The notes: generated by a model not told the origin, from the letters alone. A stretch of DNA of 64,000 nucleotides from Polaribacter sargassicola (GCF_021991835.1 NZ_JAHDAU010000006.1:124001-188000), one strand, 5' to 3'; shown: positions 49,255-60,049, counted from the first letter of the stretch. Numbers and translations: made by a program.

Positions 49255-49467
49255 AATATGTATTTAAATACCTAACAAAAGTACTATTTAGAGATACTCT
49301 TTAAAAGTATTTTCACCAAAATTTAAAATTAAGTTATACATGAATAATAAAAAAAACAATTTATTTGAAATAAGAAATGTATTAATATATGATAGATAAA
49401 AAAAACACATCTATTTTATTGATATTGTAAAAATAAATTCCAACTTCAAATATTACTTTTTTTGATG

Positions 49468-49475
49468 TAAATTTG
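49468..49475 (+). promoter_or_regulatory. -7 element of the AraC-type regulator gene
   Basis: TAAATTTG matches TAnnTTTG exactly and lies 23 bases before the ATG at 49499. This supports that ATG rather than the in-frame TTG at 49484. Confidence 0.55.
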
Positions 49476-49498
49476 AGCTGCTATTGAAAATTGTGAAA

Positions 49499-50311
49499 AT
49501 GACTTTTAATTACCTTAATTCAAAAGATCATAGAAATCTTTTAAAAGATTTATTCTACTTAACGTCTTCTAAAGAAGATGTTCCTTTTGAATCTATAATT
49601 TTACCTTTGGGTTTACCTTCTTTAGTTTTTATAGGTAGCAATCAACAAAAAATTTTAATTAAAGATAAAAAAGAACCTGTAAAAAAAGGATTAACACTTT
49701 TTGGTCAATTTTATAGATCTTATAAATATTTTATTAATGATGATACTAAAAACTTTGGAGTTCATTTAAACCCTACATCATTATATAAAATTTTAGAAAA
49801 AGACATCTCTCAATTTACAAACAAACAAATTCCTTTTCAAGAAATTGACAAAAAACTGTCTCAAGAAATAGAAGAAATTATTACAAAAAACAGACAAGAT
49901 GTATTTGAGTGCGAAAAGAAGATTATCAACTTAATAAACAATATTAAGTTAACTGATAACAAAGATGTTGTTCTTATAGAAAAAGCTATTGAATATATCT
50001 ATAAAAAAGAAGGATTGGTTAAAGTTAATGAGCTGTTAGATATTTTACCATATTGTCAAAAATCTTTACAAACAAAATTTAAAAAGATTGTTGGCATAAC
50101 ACCTATTAAGTTTATTAAAATCATCCGTTTTAATCATATGCTTTTAAAGTATCAAATACAAAAAGAAGATATAAAAAAGCTTTTGTGTGAATATAATTAC
50201 TATGATGTTTCTCATTTTAATAAAGATTTTAAATTAATGATGAATGAGAGCCCAAAATTATTTTTTGAACAGAAAAATCACTTTTTATTAGATCAATATT
50301 TAAATAAATAA
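49499..50311 (+). CDS. AraC-family transcriptional regulator
   Basis: This 270-residue protein has a C-terminal AraC-type double helix-turn-helix (about residues 165-260: VNELLDILPYCQKSLQTKFK, GITPIKFIKIIRFNHMLL, then DIKKLLCEYNYYDVSHFNKD, ending MNESPKLFFEQ). The G-x-T-P-x-x-F and Y-x-D-x-S-H-F-x-x-x-F signatures are clear. The N-terminal ~160 residues look like the beta-rich sensor part seen in many Bacteroidota AraC proteins (ILPLGLPSLVFIGSN, FGVHLNPTSLYKIL), with no known ligand signature. It is divergent from the paired membrane proteins and could regulate them. The start is supported by the promoter element at 49468. Confidence 0.85.
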   Translation: MTFNYLNSKDHRNLLKDLFYLTSSKEDVPFESIILPLGLPSLVFIGSNQQKILIKDKKEPVKKGLTLFGQFYRSYKYFINDDTKNFGVHLNPTSLYKILEKDISQFTNKQIPFQEIDKKLSQEIEEIITKNRQDVFECEKKIINLINNIKLTDNKDVVLIEKAIEYIYKKEGLVKVNELLDILPYCQKSLQTKFKKIVGITPIKFIKIIRFNHMLLKYQIQKEDIKKLLCEYNYYDVSHFNKDFKLMMNESPKLFFEQKNHFLLDQYLNK

Positions 50312-50355
50312 TTAAATTTTACGATTTTTTACTTAAATCTAAGTTTATAATAGCT

Positions 50356-50363
50356 TATTTTTG
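50356..50363 (+). promoter_or_regulatory. -7-like element after the AraC gene
   Basis: TATTTTTG matches TAnnTTTG exactly. It precedes a ~90-base stretch that ends in a terminator and has no convincing protein frame. Confidence 0.4.
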
Positions 50364-50369
50364 GGTTCG

Positions 50370-50459
50370 TATTAAAATATTTTGGGGGAAATGATTTTAA
50401 TACAATTACAAAAATTTATTTTTGTTCCTAAAACCTTATTTAATTATAAGGTTTTTTTT
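50370..50459 (+). ncRNA. Possible small RNA between promoter-like element and terminator
   Basis: A TAnnTTTG element (50356-50363) and a terminator hairpin (50434-50459) bracket about 90 bases beginning near GTTCGTATTAAAATATTTTG and including a G-run (50382-50386). The only ATG frame inside is short and runs through the terminator. It could be a small RNA, or simply the tail of the AraC transcript plus its terminator. Nothing identifies an RNA family. Confidence 0.25.
50434..50459 (+). terminator. Terminator upstream of the repeat-protein gene
   Basis: CCTTAT (50434-50439) pairs with ATAAGG (50446-50451), extended by A/T pairs, and is followed by a long T-run. Confidence 0.75.
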
Positions 50460-50534
50460 ATTTCTTTTATTTTTCTGTCACAAATTAAGATTTGATTTGT
50501 CATTAGTATGTAAAACAACTTAAAAAATAAATAA

Positions 50535-51335
50535 ATGAAAAATAAAGTAACATTATTAACTTTCTACCTATTATTAGTAACAGCTTTTTCTTTTTCTCAA
50601 CAAAAAATAGAAGCGTCAAAAATTATAAAAGATATTAAAGATGGTAAATCTATTGCCATAAAAAATGCTACAATTATTGGTGTTTTAGATTTTACATTTA
50701 TGGACGAAGCCCTTAAAAACAATGTTAAAACAAAAAAAAGTAGTAGTTGGTTTAATTGGGGTAGCAATAACAACTCTTCTAATGAAGTTAAAAAATATAT
50801 AGAAAATGAAATTTCATTTATTAATTGTACTTTTAAAAATGATGTTTTAGCTTACATCCCAGATGAAGACTCTGGTTACACATTTACAGCTAGCTTTAAA
50901 AATAATGCCATATTTAAAAACTGTACTTTTAATCAAAAAGCAATGTTTAAATATTCTAGATTCGAGAAAGATGCAGATTTTTCTGGTTCTTCATTTAATG
51001 ATGATAGTACATTTAAATATGCAAAATTTGATAAAGACATCAGTTTTAACAACACTACTTTTGATGAAATTGCAACCTTTAAATACACAAAATTTAATAA
51101 CAGTGTAAGTTTTTCTGATGCTGTTTTTCATGATACAGCGATCTTTAAATACACAAATTTTTCAAATGGTGTTTCTTTTAGAAATACTAATTTTAAAGAA
51201 GATTTAAATATAAAATATATGAAAGTTACTGGTAATTTTGATGTATCTAACATGAAAGTTGCTTATAATGTTGACTCTAAATACACTAAAATTAACGGAA
51301 ATAGCTTTAGCAAGTATTTAATTAAAAACGACTAA
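50535..51335 (+). CDS. Exported pentapeptide-type protein with 11-residue repeats
   Basis: This 266-residue protein has a signal peptide (LLTFYLLLVTAFSFSQ). A Ser/Asn-rich insert (SSSWFNWGSNNNSSNEV) lies near residue 75. From about residue 125 there is a regular array with Phe spaced 5-6-5-6, in 11-residue units such as FKYSRFEKDAD, FSGSSFNDDST, FKYAKFDKDIS and FNNTTFDEIAT. Odd units start FKY and even units do not, so the real period is 22 residues, one probable turn of a right-handed quadrilateral beta-helix. This is the exported Pentapeptide_3-type pattern. The repeats fade at the end into IKYMKVTGNFD and SKYTKINGNSF. The function is unknown. The gene stands alone between terminators. Confidence 0.8.
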   Translation: MKNKVTLLTFYLLLVTAFSFSQQKIEASKIIKDIKDGKSIAIKNATIIGVLDFTFMDEALKNNVKTKKSSSWFNWGSNNNSSNEVKKYIENEISFINCTFKNDVLAYIPDEDSGYTFTASFKNNAIFKNCTFNQKAMFKYSRFEKDADFSGSSFNDDSTFKYAKFDKDISFNNTTFDEIATFKYTKFNNSVSFSDAVFHDTAIFKYTNFSNGVSFRNTNFKEDLNIKYMKVTGNFDVSNMKVAYNVDSKYTKINGNSFSKYLIKND

Positions 51336-51378
51336 TTTATATTTTATACAATACACTTTATTCTATTTTTAAAAAAAG

Positions 51379-51430
51379 TAGATAAACAAAAATACCTTAT
51401 AAAATTTTATAAGGTATTTTTGTTTATCTA
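51379..51430. terminator. Perfect 52-bp palindrome, likely bidirectional terminator
   Basis: The 26 bases at 51379-51404 are the exact reverse complement of 51405-51430, with no loop. The central part contains ACCTTATAAAATTTTATAAG and the arms contain AAACAAAAATACC. It lies 43 bases after the repeat-protein stop. The arms have A-rich and T-rich parts as in a terminator, but the length and perfection are far beyond need. Confidence 0.85.
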
Positions 51431-51614
51431 ATAAAATTGCAAAAGAATTCTATGTTTAAATAGACTATATAATTTTTTAACAAAATCTTAAGAAATTTAA
51501 CAATAAAAAAATAATAATATTCAAAAATTATATTATCCTTAATTTAAAACTCTTTAAATAAGTATTTGCTAAATCAACGTAAAATTGTTAATTTGCATTT
51601 TGAAATAAAAATTT

Positions 51615-53390
51615 ATGGCAATAACAGTTAAAAGGTTGTTCGATTTTCCTTACTACCAATTAGAAAATTACAACTTAGAAAAAGCTTTTTTATCAAAAAA
51701 CAATGGAAATTGGGAAGCTACCAGCACTCAAGAATATATAGATAAAGCTAATAAAATAAGTAGAGCTTTAATAAAACTAGGTGTAAAACCAAATGATAAA
51801 ATAGCTGTTATATCTTCTACTAATAGAACAGAGTGGAATATTTGTGATATTGGTGTTTTACAAACCGGAGCACAAAATGTACCTATCTACCCAACAATAT
51901 CTAAAGATGATTATGCTTTTATTTTAAATCATTCAGAATCTATTTATTGTTTTGTATCCGATAAAGAAGTTTTAAAAAAAGTAAACAAAATTAAAGATAA
52001 GACCAACTTAAAGGCTGTTTTTACTTTTGATGAAATTGAAGGAGAACAAAATTGGAAAGAATTGTTAACATTAGGTGAAAGTATTGATAACCAAAACATT
52101 TTAGAAGATAGAAAAAACAATATTACAGAAAATGATTTAGCTACCTTAATTTATACATCTGGTACTACTGGTAGACCTAAAGGAGTAATGCTTTCTCATA
52201 AAAATATTGTTTCTAATGTTTTAAGTTCAGAAAAAAGAGTTCCGTTTGTTAAAGGGAAATCTAAAGGGTTAAGTTTCTTACCTATTTGTCATATTTTTGA
52301 ACGCATGATATTATATTTATATCAATATTGTGGTGTTTCTATCTATTTTGCCGAATCTATAGAAAAACTTTCTGAAAATGCACAAGAAATTAAACCACAG
52401 GTAATGACCGCTGTACCTAGGTTATATGAAAAAATTTACGATAAAATTATTTTAAAAGGAGAAGCTTTAAAGGGTATAAAAAAAGTACTTTTCTTTTGGG
52501 CTGTTAACTTAGGTATTAAATATCAACCAAACGGAAAAAATGGTTGGTGGTACGAAACTCAACTAAAAATAGCCAGAAAATTAATTTTTTCTAAATGGCA
52601 AGCTGCATTAGGAGGCGAATTAAAAATAATGGTTTCTGGTAGTGCAGCACTACAACCAAGATTAACAAAAGTATTTGCTGCCGCAGGAATGCCAATTATG
52701 GAAGGATATGGTTTAACTGAAACATCACCAGTTATTGCTGTTAATGACGAAAGAAATAATGGTTTTAAAGTTGGTACAGTTGGTAAAATTATTGATAATG
52801 TAGAAGTTAAAATTGCAGAAAATGGTGAAATTTTAGTTAAAGGTCCAAATGTAATGTTAGGTTATTATAAAGAACCAGAAAGAACAGATAATGTAATTAA
52901 AGATGGTTATTTTTATTCTGGTGATAAAGGAGAAATTGATGATGAAGGATTCTTAAAAATAACTGGTAGAACAAAAGAAATGTTTAAAACTTCTGGTGGT
53001 AAATATGTGGTTCCACCATTATTAGAAGGACAATTAAAACAATCTTTATTTATAGAACAGGTGATGGTTATTGGAGAAGGAGAAAAAATGCCTGCTGCTC
53101 TAATACAACCTAATTTTGAATTTGTTGCAGATTGGATTCGTCATAAAAAACTAAATATTGGTACAACTCCTAAAGAAATAGCTAATTCTGATATTGTAAT
53201 AGCTAGAATTCAAAAAGAAGTTAATAAGTATAATAAAAAGTTTGGGCAATGGGAACAAATAAAACGTTTTGAGTTAACCCCTGAAGTTTGGTCTTTAGAA
53301 AAAGGGCATTTAACCCCAACTATGAAAATGAAAAGAGATATTATTAAAGATATTTACAAAGATTTGTATAATAAAATCTACGATTTATAA
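51615..53390 (+). CDS. Long-chain fatty acid-CoA ligase (AMP-forming)
   Basis: This 591-residue enzyme of the ANL adenylating superfamily activates fatty acids to acyl-CoA for beta-oxidation or lipid synthesis. The AMP-binding P-loop motif LIYTSGTTGRPKGVMLSHKN lies at about 177-196. The second motif GYGLTETSPVIAVND is near 370, and YSGDKGEIDDEGFLKITGR and TSGGKYVVPPLLEGQL follow, the latter holding the catalytic-lysine region of this family. The size and the SFLPICHIFERM segment match the FadD/FAA long-chain type of Bacteroidota. It is a single gene with a double terminator behind it. Confidence 0.93.
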   Translation: MAITVKRLFDFPYYQLENYNLEKAFLSKNNGNWEATSTQEYIDKANKISRALIKLGVKPNDKIAVISSTNRTEWNICDIGVLQTGAQNVPIYPTISKDDYAFILNHSESIYCFVSDKEVLKKVNKIKDKTNLKAVFTFDEIEGEQNWKELLTLGESIDNQNILEDRKNNITENDLATLIYTSGTTGRPKGVMLSHKNIVSNVLSSEKRVPFVKGKSKGLSFLPICHIFERMILYLYQYCGVSIYFAESIEKLSENAQEIKPQVMTAVPRLYEKIYDKIILKGEALKGIKKVLFFWAVNLGIKYQPNGKNGWWYETQLKIARKLIFSKWQAALGGELKIMVSGSAALQPRLTKVFAAAGMPIMEGYGLTETSPVIAVNDERNNGFKVGTVGKIIDNVEVKIAENGEILVKGPNVMLGYYKEPERTDNVIKDGYFYSGDKGEIDDEGFLKITGRTKEMFKTSGGKYVVPPLLEGQLKQSLFIEQVMVIGEGEKMPAALIQPNFEFVADWIRHKKLNIGTTPKEIANSDIVIARIQKEVNKYNKKFGQWEQIKRFELTPEVWSLEKGHLTPTMKMKRDIIKDIYKDLYNKIYDL

Positions 53391-53400
53391 ACCAGATTCT

Positions 53401-53429
53401 AAAACCTTTCAGAAATGAAAGGGTTTTAT
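53401..53429 (+). terminator. Terminator of the acyl-CoA ligase gene
   Basis: AAAACCTTTC (53401-53410) pairs with GAAAGGGTTTT (53417-53427), with a small bulge, 10 bases after the stop codon. Confidence 0.75.
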
Positions 53430-53460
53430 TTAGTAATAAAAATTGTTTTTAAATAAAAAA

Positions 53461-53491
53461 TATCGAGGATAATCATCCTCGATATTTTTTT
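53461..53491. terminator. Bidirectional terminator between ligase and LRR genes
   Basis: TATCGAGGAT (53461-53470) pairs perfectly with ATCCTCGATA (53475-53484), with an A-run before and a T-run after. It serves the convergent LRR gene and backs up the ligase terminator. Confidence 0.85.
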
Positions 53492-53527
53492 GTCATTCTA
53501 TTAAATAATATTAATACTTACTTTTTA

Positions 53528-56311
53528 TTATTCTTTTATTATCTTTCTTGTTAATAATCCTTTATCTGTAGTTACTTTTATTAAGTAAACTCCTTTAGAT
53601 AGCTTTTCTAATTTAATTAAATTATCATCAGAAATTAAAACCTTTTTACCTATTAGGTTGTAAATTTCTATATTTTTTAAAGCTACCCCATCTACCAAAG
53701 AAACTTCTATAAATGATGTTGCTGGGTTTGGATAAATTACAATATTATCTTTTAGATAATCATCTATAGCTAAAGTTCCGCTACAATCTGTACTATAATT
53801 AGCACTTGTATCTTTTAACCATTCTGTTTTAGAATTTGCAGCATCAACATCATCAACCTGTATACAAGTTAAATTTGGATTGGAAGTTACATCTAACTTA
53901 TCTAAAACAGTATTATTACCGTTTTTTAAATTAAGACTTACAAGTTTATTATTAGATAAATATAATTCTGTGATATTTGTAATGCTAGAAATATCGACTG
54001 ATTCCAATAAATTGTTAGAAACATTTAAAATTTTTACATTACTACTTGCTCTTTCTGCTGTTCTTTTTTCATTTGTTGATTTAGAATAAATTAATACTGT
54101 ATTTCCACTTAAAAGAGAGCTTATGTCTGTAATATTATTATTAGAAAGATTAATACTTGCAGCATTTATAAATGCTTCTAATCCCGTAATATCTGTAATA
54201 TCTTGTCCACTTAAATCTAAGTCTCCTGTATAAGACAATGCTTCTTCATAAGATATTAAATCATCGTTATTTGCATCAATACCTGTAATAACATTAATTG
54301 CATCTTCTAAATTACTGTCTACTGTATAAACTTCCCAATCAGAGTTACAATCAATTTTATAATTAGTAGCAGCATCAATATTTGTCCAATTAGTTGTTGA
54401 AAAATCTACATCATCTACAGCAATACACGATAAATTTGGATTATTAGTAATATTAAATTCTACAATAGCAGTATTATTTTCATTTTTTAAATATGCTCTT
54501 TCTAATAAATTATCATTTAAAAATAGTTTAGTTAAACTTAGATTATTGGTAATATCTATATTTACAATACTATTTTCATTTAAATACAATTCTTGTAATT
54601 CTATATTCTTAGAAATATCTATACTTGTTAAATTATTTTGCCCCAATAAAAGTTGAGTTAAATTTACGTTTTTAGAAACATCTACATCATTTACATTAGA
54701 GTTAGTTAAGTCTATTCTAATTAATGCTGTGTTATTAGAAAAATCATAAGTTGGTATTTGTGGATTATCTGTAGATCTAAAATCATATAATTTTGTGTTT
54801 TTAGTTATATCTATTGATGTTAAGTTGGTTTCTGAAACGTATAATCTTTCTAAATCTATTAGTTGTGTAATATCTATTTTAGAAATTGCTGTTTTCCATA
54901 AATGGATTCTGTTTAAATTTAAATTATTAGAAAAATCTATTTCTAACAAATCATAATTCCAATCTAATTCTAATTCCTCCAGAAAAGTATTTTTAGAAAT
55001 GTCTAAAGAACTTAAATTATTTATATTTAACCATAACTTTTTTAATAATAAATTATTTGTAACATCAATTTCAGATAATTGATTATTTCCTGCATAAATA
55101 GTTTCTAAGTTTGTTAAAGATCTAATATCTAAACTAGTTAATTGATTATTATCTATACTTAAAAAAGAAATTTTATCATTATTGGATAAATTTACTGATG
55201 TTAAATTATTACCTCTAACAATTAAACCTGTAATATTTATAAAAGCTTCTATACCAGACAAATCATCAATATTAACTCCTTCTAATGTAATTGTACCCGT
55301 TACAGCTTCTGCCTCAGAAACCTGAATTTCAGTATCTTCATTACTATTAATAGAAGTATCTGCTACTAAAGCTGTTTTCATGTTATAATCAGGAATATAA
55401 ACGATTGAAGAAATCCCACAATTTGTACTAAAACTAGCTATATCATCAACTAAACTCCAATTTGTTAAAGAAAAACTTGCATCATCAACTTGAATACAAG
55501 TTAAATCTGAATTATTGTTCGCGGAAAAGTAGGTAAAATTAACATTATTTCCATTTTTTACATTTAAGGTAGTTAATAAATTACCATTACAACTAAAACT
55601 ACGTAAATTACTATTTGCAGAAACATCTAAATAAGTTAATTGATTATAAGCTATTCTAAAATCTTCTAAATCTGGTAACATACTTACATCTATACTTGTT
55701 AGTTGATTACCATAAATATCTATTCTTTTTAGTTTTGTGTTTTTTGATAAATTGATACTTGTTAATTGATTATTGGTAGCATATAACCAATTTAATTCTG
55801 TGTTATTTGTTATATCTAAGCTTGCAATTTGATTTTCATGTACAAACAAATCTACTAAATTAACTAGCATAGAAATATCTATACTTGCAATCTGATTTCT
55901 CATAACACCAAAACGTTCTAAAGCTAAATTTTTAGAAACATCAATATTTGTTAATTGATTATCATTTAAAAATAAGTTTTTCAAGTTTATATTCTTAGAT
56001 AAATCAACCGAAGTTAACTCATTTCCTCCTGCTTCTAAAGAAACTAAATTAACCATTGCTTCTATACCTTCTAAAGTTTTAATTTTAGCAGTTACGTTTG
56101 GTAATAATGTATTATCTATAGGGTCTTGAATATCTAAACTATCTATTGCTTCTGCTTCAGACACAAGAATATTACCGTTTAAACCATTAGTATCCCAACC
56201 TAAATCTATTAGAGCTTGTTCAAAGTTAGAATCAGTTATCGTTATATTCTGAGAAGATAGATTAAAACTCAAAATAAAGAGTGTAATAAAAAAAAGTAGT
56301 TTTATTTTCAT
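53528..56311 (-). CDS. T9SS-secreted leucine-rich-repeat protein
   Basis: This 927-residue protein has a signal peptide (LLFFITLFILSFNLSSQ). It holds three leucine-rich-repeat blocks with units of the form LxxLxLxxNxLTSIDISxNT (for example NLFLNDNQLTNIDVSKNL). Each block is introduced by a similar cap: SNFEQALIDLGWDTNGLN with VSEAEAIDSLDI, YNMKTALVADTSINSNED with VSEAEAVTGTITL, and SNLEDAINVITGIDANNDDL with SYEEALSYTGDLDL. Each ends with NPNLTCIQVDDxxxxxTxW or a close variant. The C-terminus is a T9SS sorting domain (YPNPATSFIEVSLVDGV to KGLLTRKIIKE). It is probably a surface ligand-binding or adhesion protein; the ligand is unknown. Confidence 0.9.
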   Translation of the reverse strand: MKIKLLFFITLFILSFNLSSQNITITDSNFEQALIDLGWDTNGLNGNILVSEAEAIDSLDIQDPIDNTLLPNVTAKIKTLEGIEAMVNLVSLEAGGNELTSVDLSKNINLKNLFLNDNQLTNIDVSKNLALERFGVMRNQIASIDISMLVNLVDLFVHENQIASLDITNNTELNWLYATNNQLTSINLSKNTKLKRIDIYGNQLTSIDVSMLPDLEDFRIAYNQLTYLDVSANSNLRSFSCNGNLLTTLNVKNGNNVNFTYFSANNNSDLTCIQVDDASFSLTNWSLVDDIASFSTNCGISSIVYIPDYNMKTALVADTSINSNEDTEIQVSEAEAVTGTITLEGVNIDDLSGIEAFINITGLIVRGNNLTSVNLSNNDKISFLSIDNNQLTSLDIRSLTNLETIYAGNNQLSEIDVTNNLLLKKLWLNINNLSSLDISKNTFLEELELDWNYDLLEIDFSNNLNLNRIHLWKTAISKIDITQLIDLERLYVSETNLTSIDITKNTKLYDFRSTDNPQIPTYDFSNNTALIRIDLTNSNVNDVDVSKNVNLTQLLLGQNNLTSIDISKNIELQELYLNENSIVNIDITNNLSLTKLFLNDNLLERAYLKNENNTAIVEFNITNNPNLSCIAVDDVDFSTTNWTNIDAATNYKIDCNSDWEVYTVDSNLEDAINVITGIDANNDDLISYEEALSYTGDLDLSGQDITDITGLEAFINAASINLSNNNITDISSLLSGNTVLIYSKSTNEKRTAERASSNVKILNVSNNLLESVDISSITNITELYLSNNKLVSLNLKNGNNTVLDKLDVTSNPNLTCIQVDDVDAANSKTEWLKDTSANYSTDCSGTLAIDDYLKDNIVIYPNPATSFIEVSLVDGVALKNIEIYNLIGKKVLISDDNLIKLEKLSKGVYLIKVTTDKGLLTRKIIKE

Positions 56312-56393
56312 AATATATTAGTTAAAGTTAGAACATCAAATTAATAAAAAGGACCACTTAAATACAATACCTATATATGAGTAATTTAAATAA

Positions 56394-56421
56394 AAAAGAG
56401 CTGATAAAAATCAACTCTTTT
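56394..56421. terminator. Hairpin downstream of bcp
   Basis: AAAAGAG-TGAT (56394-56405) pairs with ATCA-CTCTTTT (56410-56421) with one mismatch. It lies just beyond the bcp stop on the minus strand and has T-rich sequence in that direction. Confidence 0.7.
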
Positions 56422-56448
56422 AAATACTATAAATCTATTTTAACAAGG

Positions 56449-56901
56449 TTATTCTAATATTTGAACAGCATGTGCTTTTGTTTTTACTTTAGTAATTACA
56501 TCTTCTATAAAACCTTTTTCATCAATAACAAAAGTAGTTCTATGAATTCCATCGTATTCTCTTCCCATAAACTTTTTTGGTCCCCAAACATTAAAAGCTT
56601 CTATTACTGCTTTATCTTCATCTGCCAAAAGCGGAAAAGGTAATTCGTTTTTATTAATAAAATTTTGCTGTCTTTTAGCAGAATCTGCACTTACACCTAA
56701 AACATCATAACCTTTTGCTAAAAAAGTTTGATAATTATCTCTTAAATCACAAGCTTCATTTGTACAACCAGGTGTACTTGCTTTAGGGTAGAAAAACAGT
56801 ACTAACTTTTTACCCTCATAATCAGATAATTTTATTGTATTTCCGGCATTATCTTTTGCCTCAAACTGTGGAGCTTTATCTCCTATTTTTAGTGATGTCA
56901 T
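56449..56901 (-). CDS. bcp: Thioredoxin-dependent thiol peroxidase (BCP-type peroxiredoxin)
   Basis: This 150-residue cytoplasmic peroxiredoxin reduces hydrogen and organic peroxides. The active-site segment FFYPKASTPGCTNEACDLRD carries the peroxidatic Cys (residue 46) with its Pro-x-x-x-Thr-x-x-Cys context and the second Cys five residues later (residue 51), the arrangement of the BCP/PrxQ group with an intramolecular disulfide. GVSADSAKRQQNFI and FPLLADED are further family segments. The length is normal. It is a single gene divergent from nth. Confidence 0.95.
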   Translation of the reverse strand: MTSLKIGDKAPQFEAKDNAGNTIKLSDYEGKKLVLFFYPKASTPGCTNEACDLRDNYQTFLAKGYDVLGVSADSAKRQQNFINKNELPFPLLADEDKAVIEAFNVWGPKKFMGREYDGIHRTTFVIDEKGFIEDVITKVKTKAHAVQILE

Positions 56902-57026
56902 ATTTATCGTAATTTAAAAGTTTAAATGTACAAAGTTTATAAAATTCTTTCCAATTAAATTAAATAAATAATTATCACTTATTTTACTTTCAACTTTTTA
57001 ACTTTACAACTTTATTACTTATTTAT

Positions 57027-57686
57027 ATGACCAAACAAGAAAAAGTACAATTTGTAATTGATACACTTAAAGAAAAATATCCAGAAATACCAATACCTTT
57101 AAACCATAAAGATCCTTACACGCTATTAGTTGCTGTTTTATTATCTGCACAATGTACAGACGTTCGTGTAAATCAAATTACACCATTGTTATTCGCAAAA
57201 GCAGACAATCCTTTTGATATGGTAAAAATGTCTGTTGATGAAATTAAAGAAATTATTCGTCCTTGTGGTTTATCTCCAATGAAAAGTAAGGGAATCTATG
57301 GGCTTTCTAAAATTTTGATTGAAAAATATAACGGAGAAGTTCCGCAAAGTTTTGAAGGTTTAGAAGAATTACCAGCTGTAGGACATAAAACAGCAAGCGT
57401 TGTAATGAGTCAAGCTTTTGGCGTACCTGCTTTTCCTGTAGATACACATATTTTAAGGTTGATGTTTCGTTGGAATTTAAGTAATGGAAAAAGTGTTGCT
57501 CAAACAGAAAAAGATGCAAAACGTTTGTTTCCAAAAGAATTATGGAACGATTTACATTTACAAATTATTTGGTACGGAAGAGAATATTCTCCTGCTCGTG
57601 GTTGGGATTTAAACAAAGATATTATCACCAAAACAATTGGTAGAAAATCGGTTTTAAATGAATATTATAAAAAGAATAACTCTTAA
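57027..57686 (+). CDS. nth: Endonuclease III (DNA glycosylase/AP lyase), apparently lacking the 4Fe-4S cysteines
   Basis: This 219-residue base-excision-repair enzyme removes oxidised pyrimidines. The helix-hairpin-helix ELPAVGHKTASVVMSQAFG with the catalytic Lys lies at about 117-135. The catalytic Asp follows in PVDTHILRL (~145). N-terminal segments such as LLVAVLLSAQCTDVRVN are standard. In most members the C-terminus has a C-x6-C-x2-C-x5-C cluster. Here the corresponding part reads HLQIIWYGREYSPARGWDL with no Cys, and only two Cys occur in the whole protein (SAQC, RPCG), so no cluster can form. Confidence 0.93.
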   Translation: MTKQEKVQFVIDTLKEKYPEIPIPLNHKDPYTLLVAVLLSAQCTDVRVNQITPLLFAKADNPFDMVKMSVDEIKEIIRPCGLSPMKSKGIYGLSKILIEKYNGEVPQSFEGLEELPAVGHKTASVVMSQAFGVPAFPVDTHILRLMFRWNLSNGKSVAQTEKDAKRLFPKELWNDLHLQIIWYGREYSPARGWDLNKDIITKTIGRKSVLNEYYKKNNS

Positions 57687-57700
57687 TTTTTGTATAAATA

Positions 57701-57735
57701 AAAAAGGTCGATGTTAGTAACATCGACCTTTTTTT
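57701..57735. terminator. Bidirectional terminator between nth and icd
   Basis: AAAAAGGTCGATGTT (57701-57715) pairs perfectly with AACATCGACCTTTTT (57719-57733), with a three-base loop. It sits between two convergent genes. Confidence 0.9.
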
Positions 57736-57752
57736 ATGACTAATAAGTAATA

Positions 57753-59987
<2,235 letters not shown>

Positions 59988-60020
59988 TTATATAATTGTA
60001 GAATTTTTGATTATTACTAC

Positions 60021-60040
60021 GTACGAAATCCTTTTCGTAC
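60021..60040 (-). promoter_or_regulatory. Palindrome in the icd leader
   Basis: GTACGAAA (60021-60028) and TTTCGTAC (60033-60040) are exact inverted repeats with a 4-base spacer. They lie just downstream of the presumed icd transcription start and about 45 bases before the ATG. It may be a repressor operator or an RNA hairpin in the leader. Confidence 0.45.
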
Positions 60041-60049
60041 ATAGCGTAA

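Noticed and set aside
51379..51430. Insertion-sequence end or attachment site at the 52-bp palindrome
   Set aside because: No transposase, integrase or target duplication is nearby, and the position after a stop codon fits a terminator.
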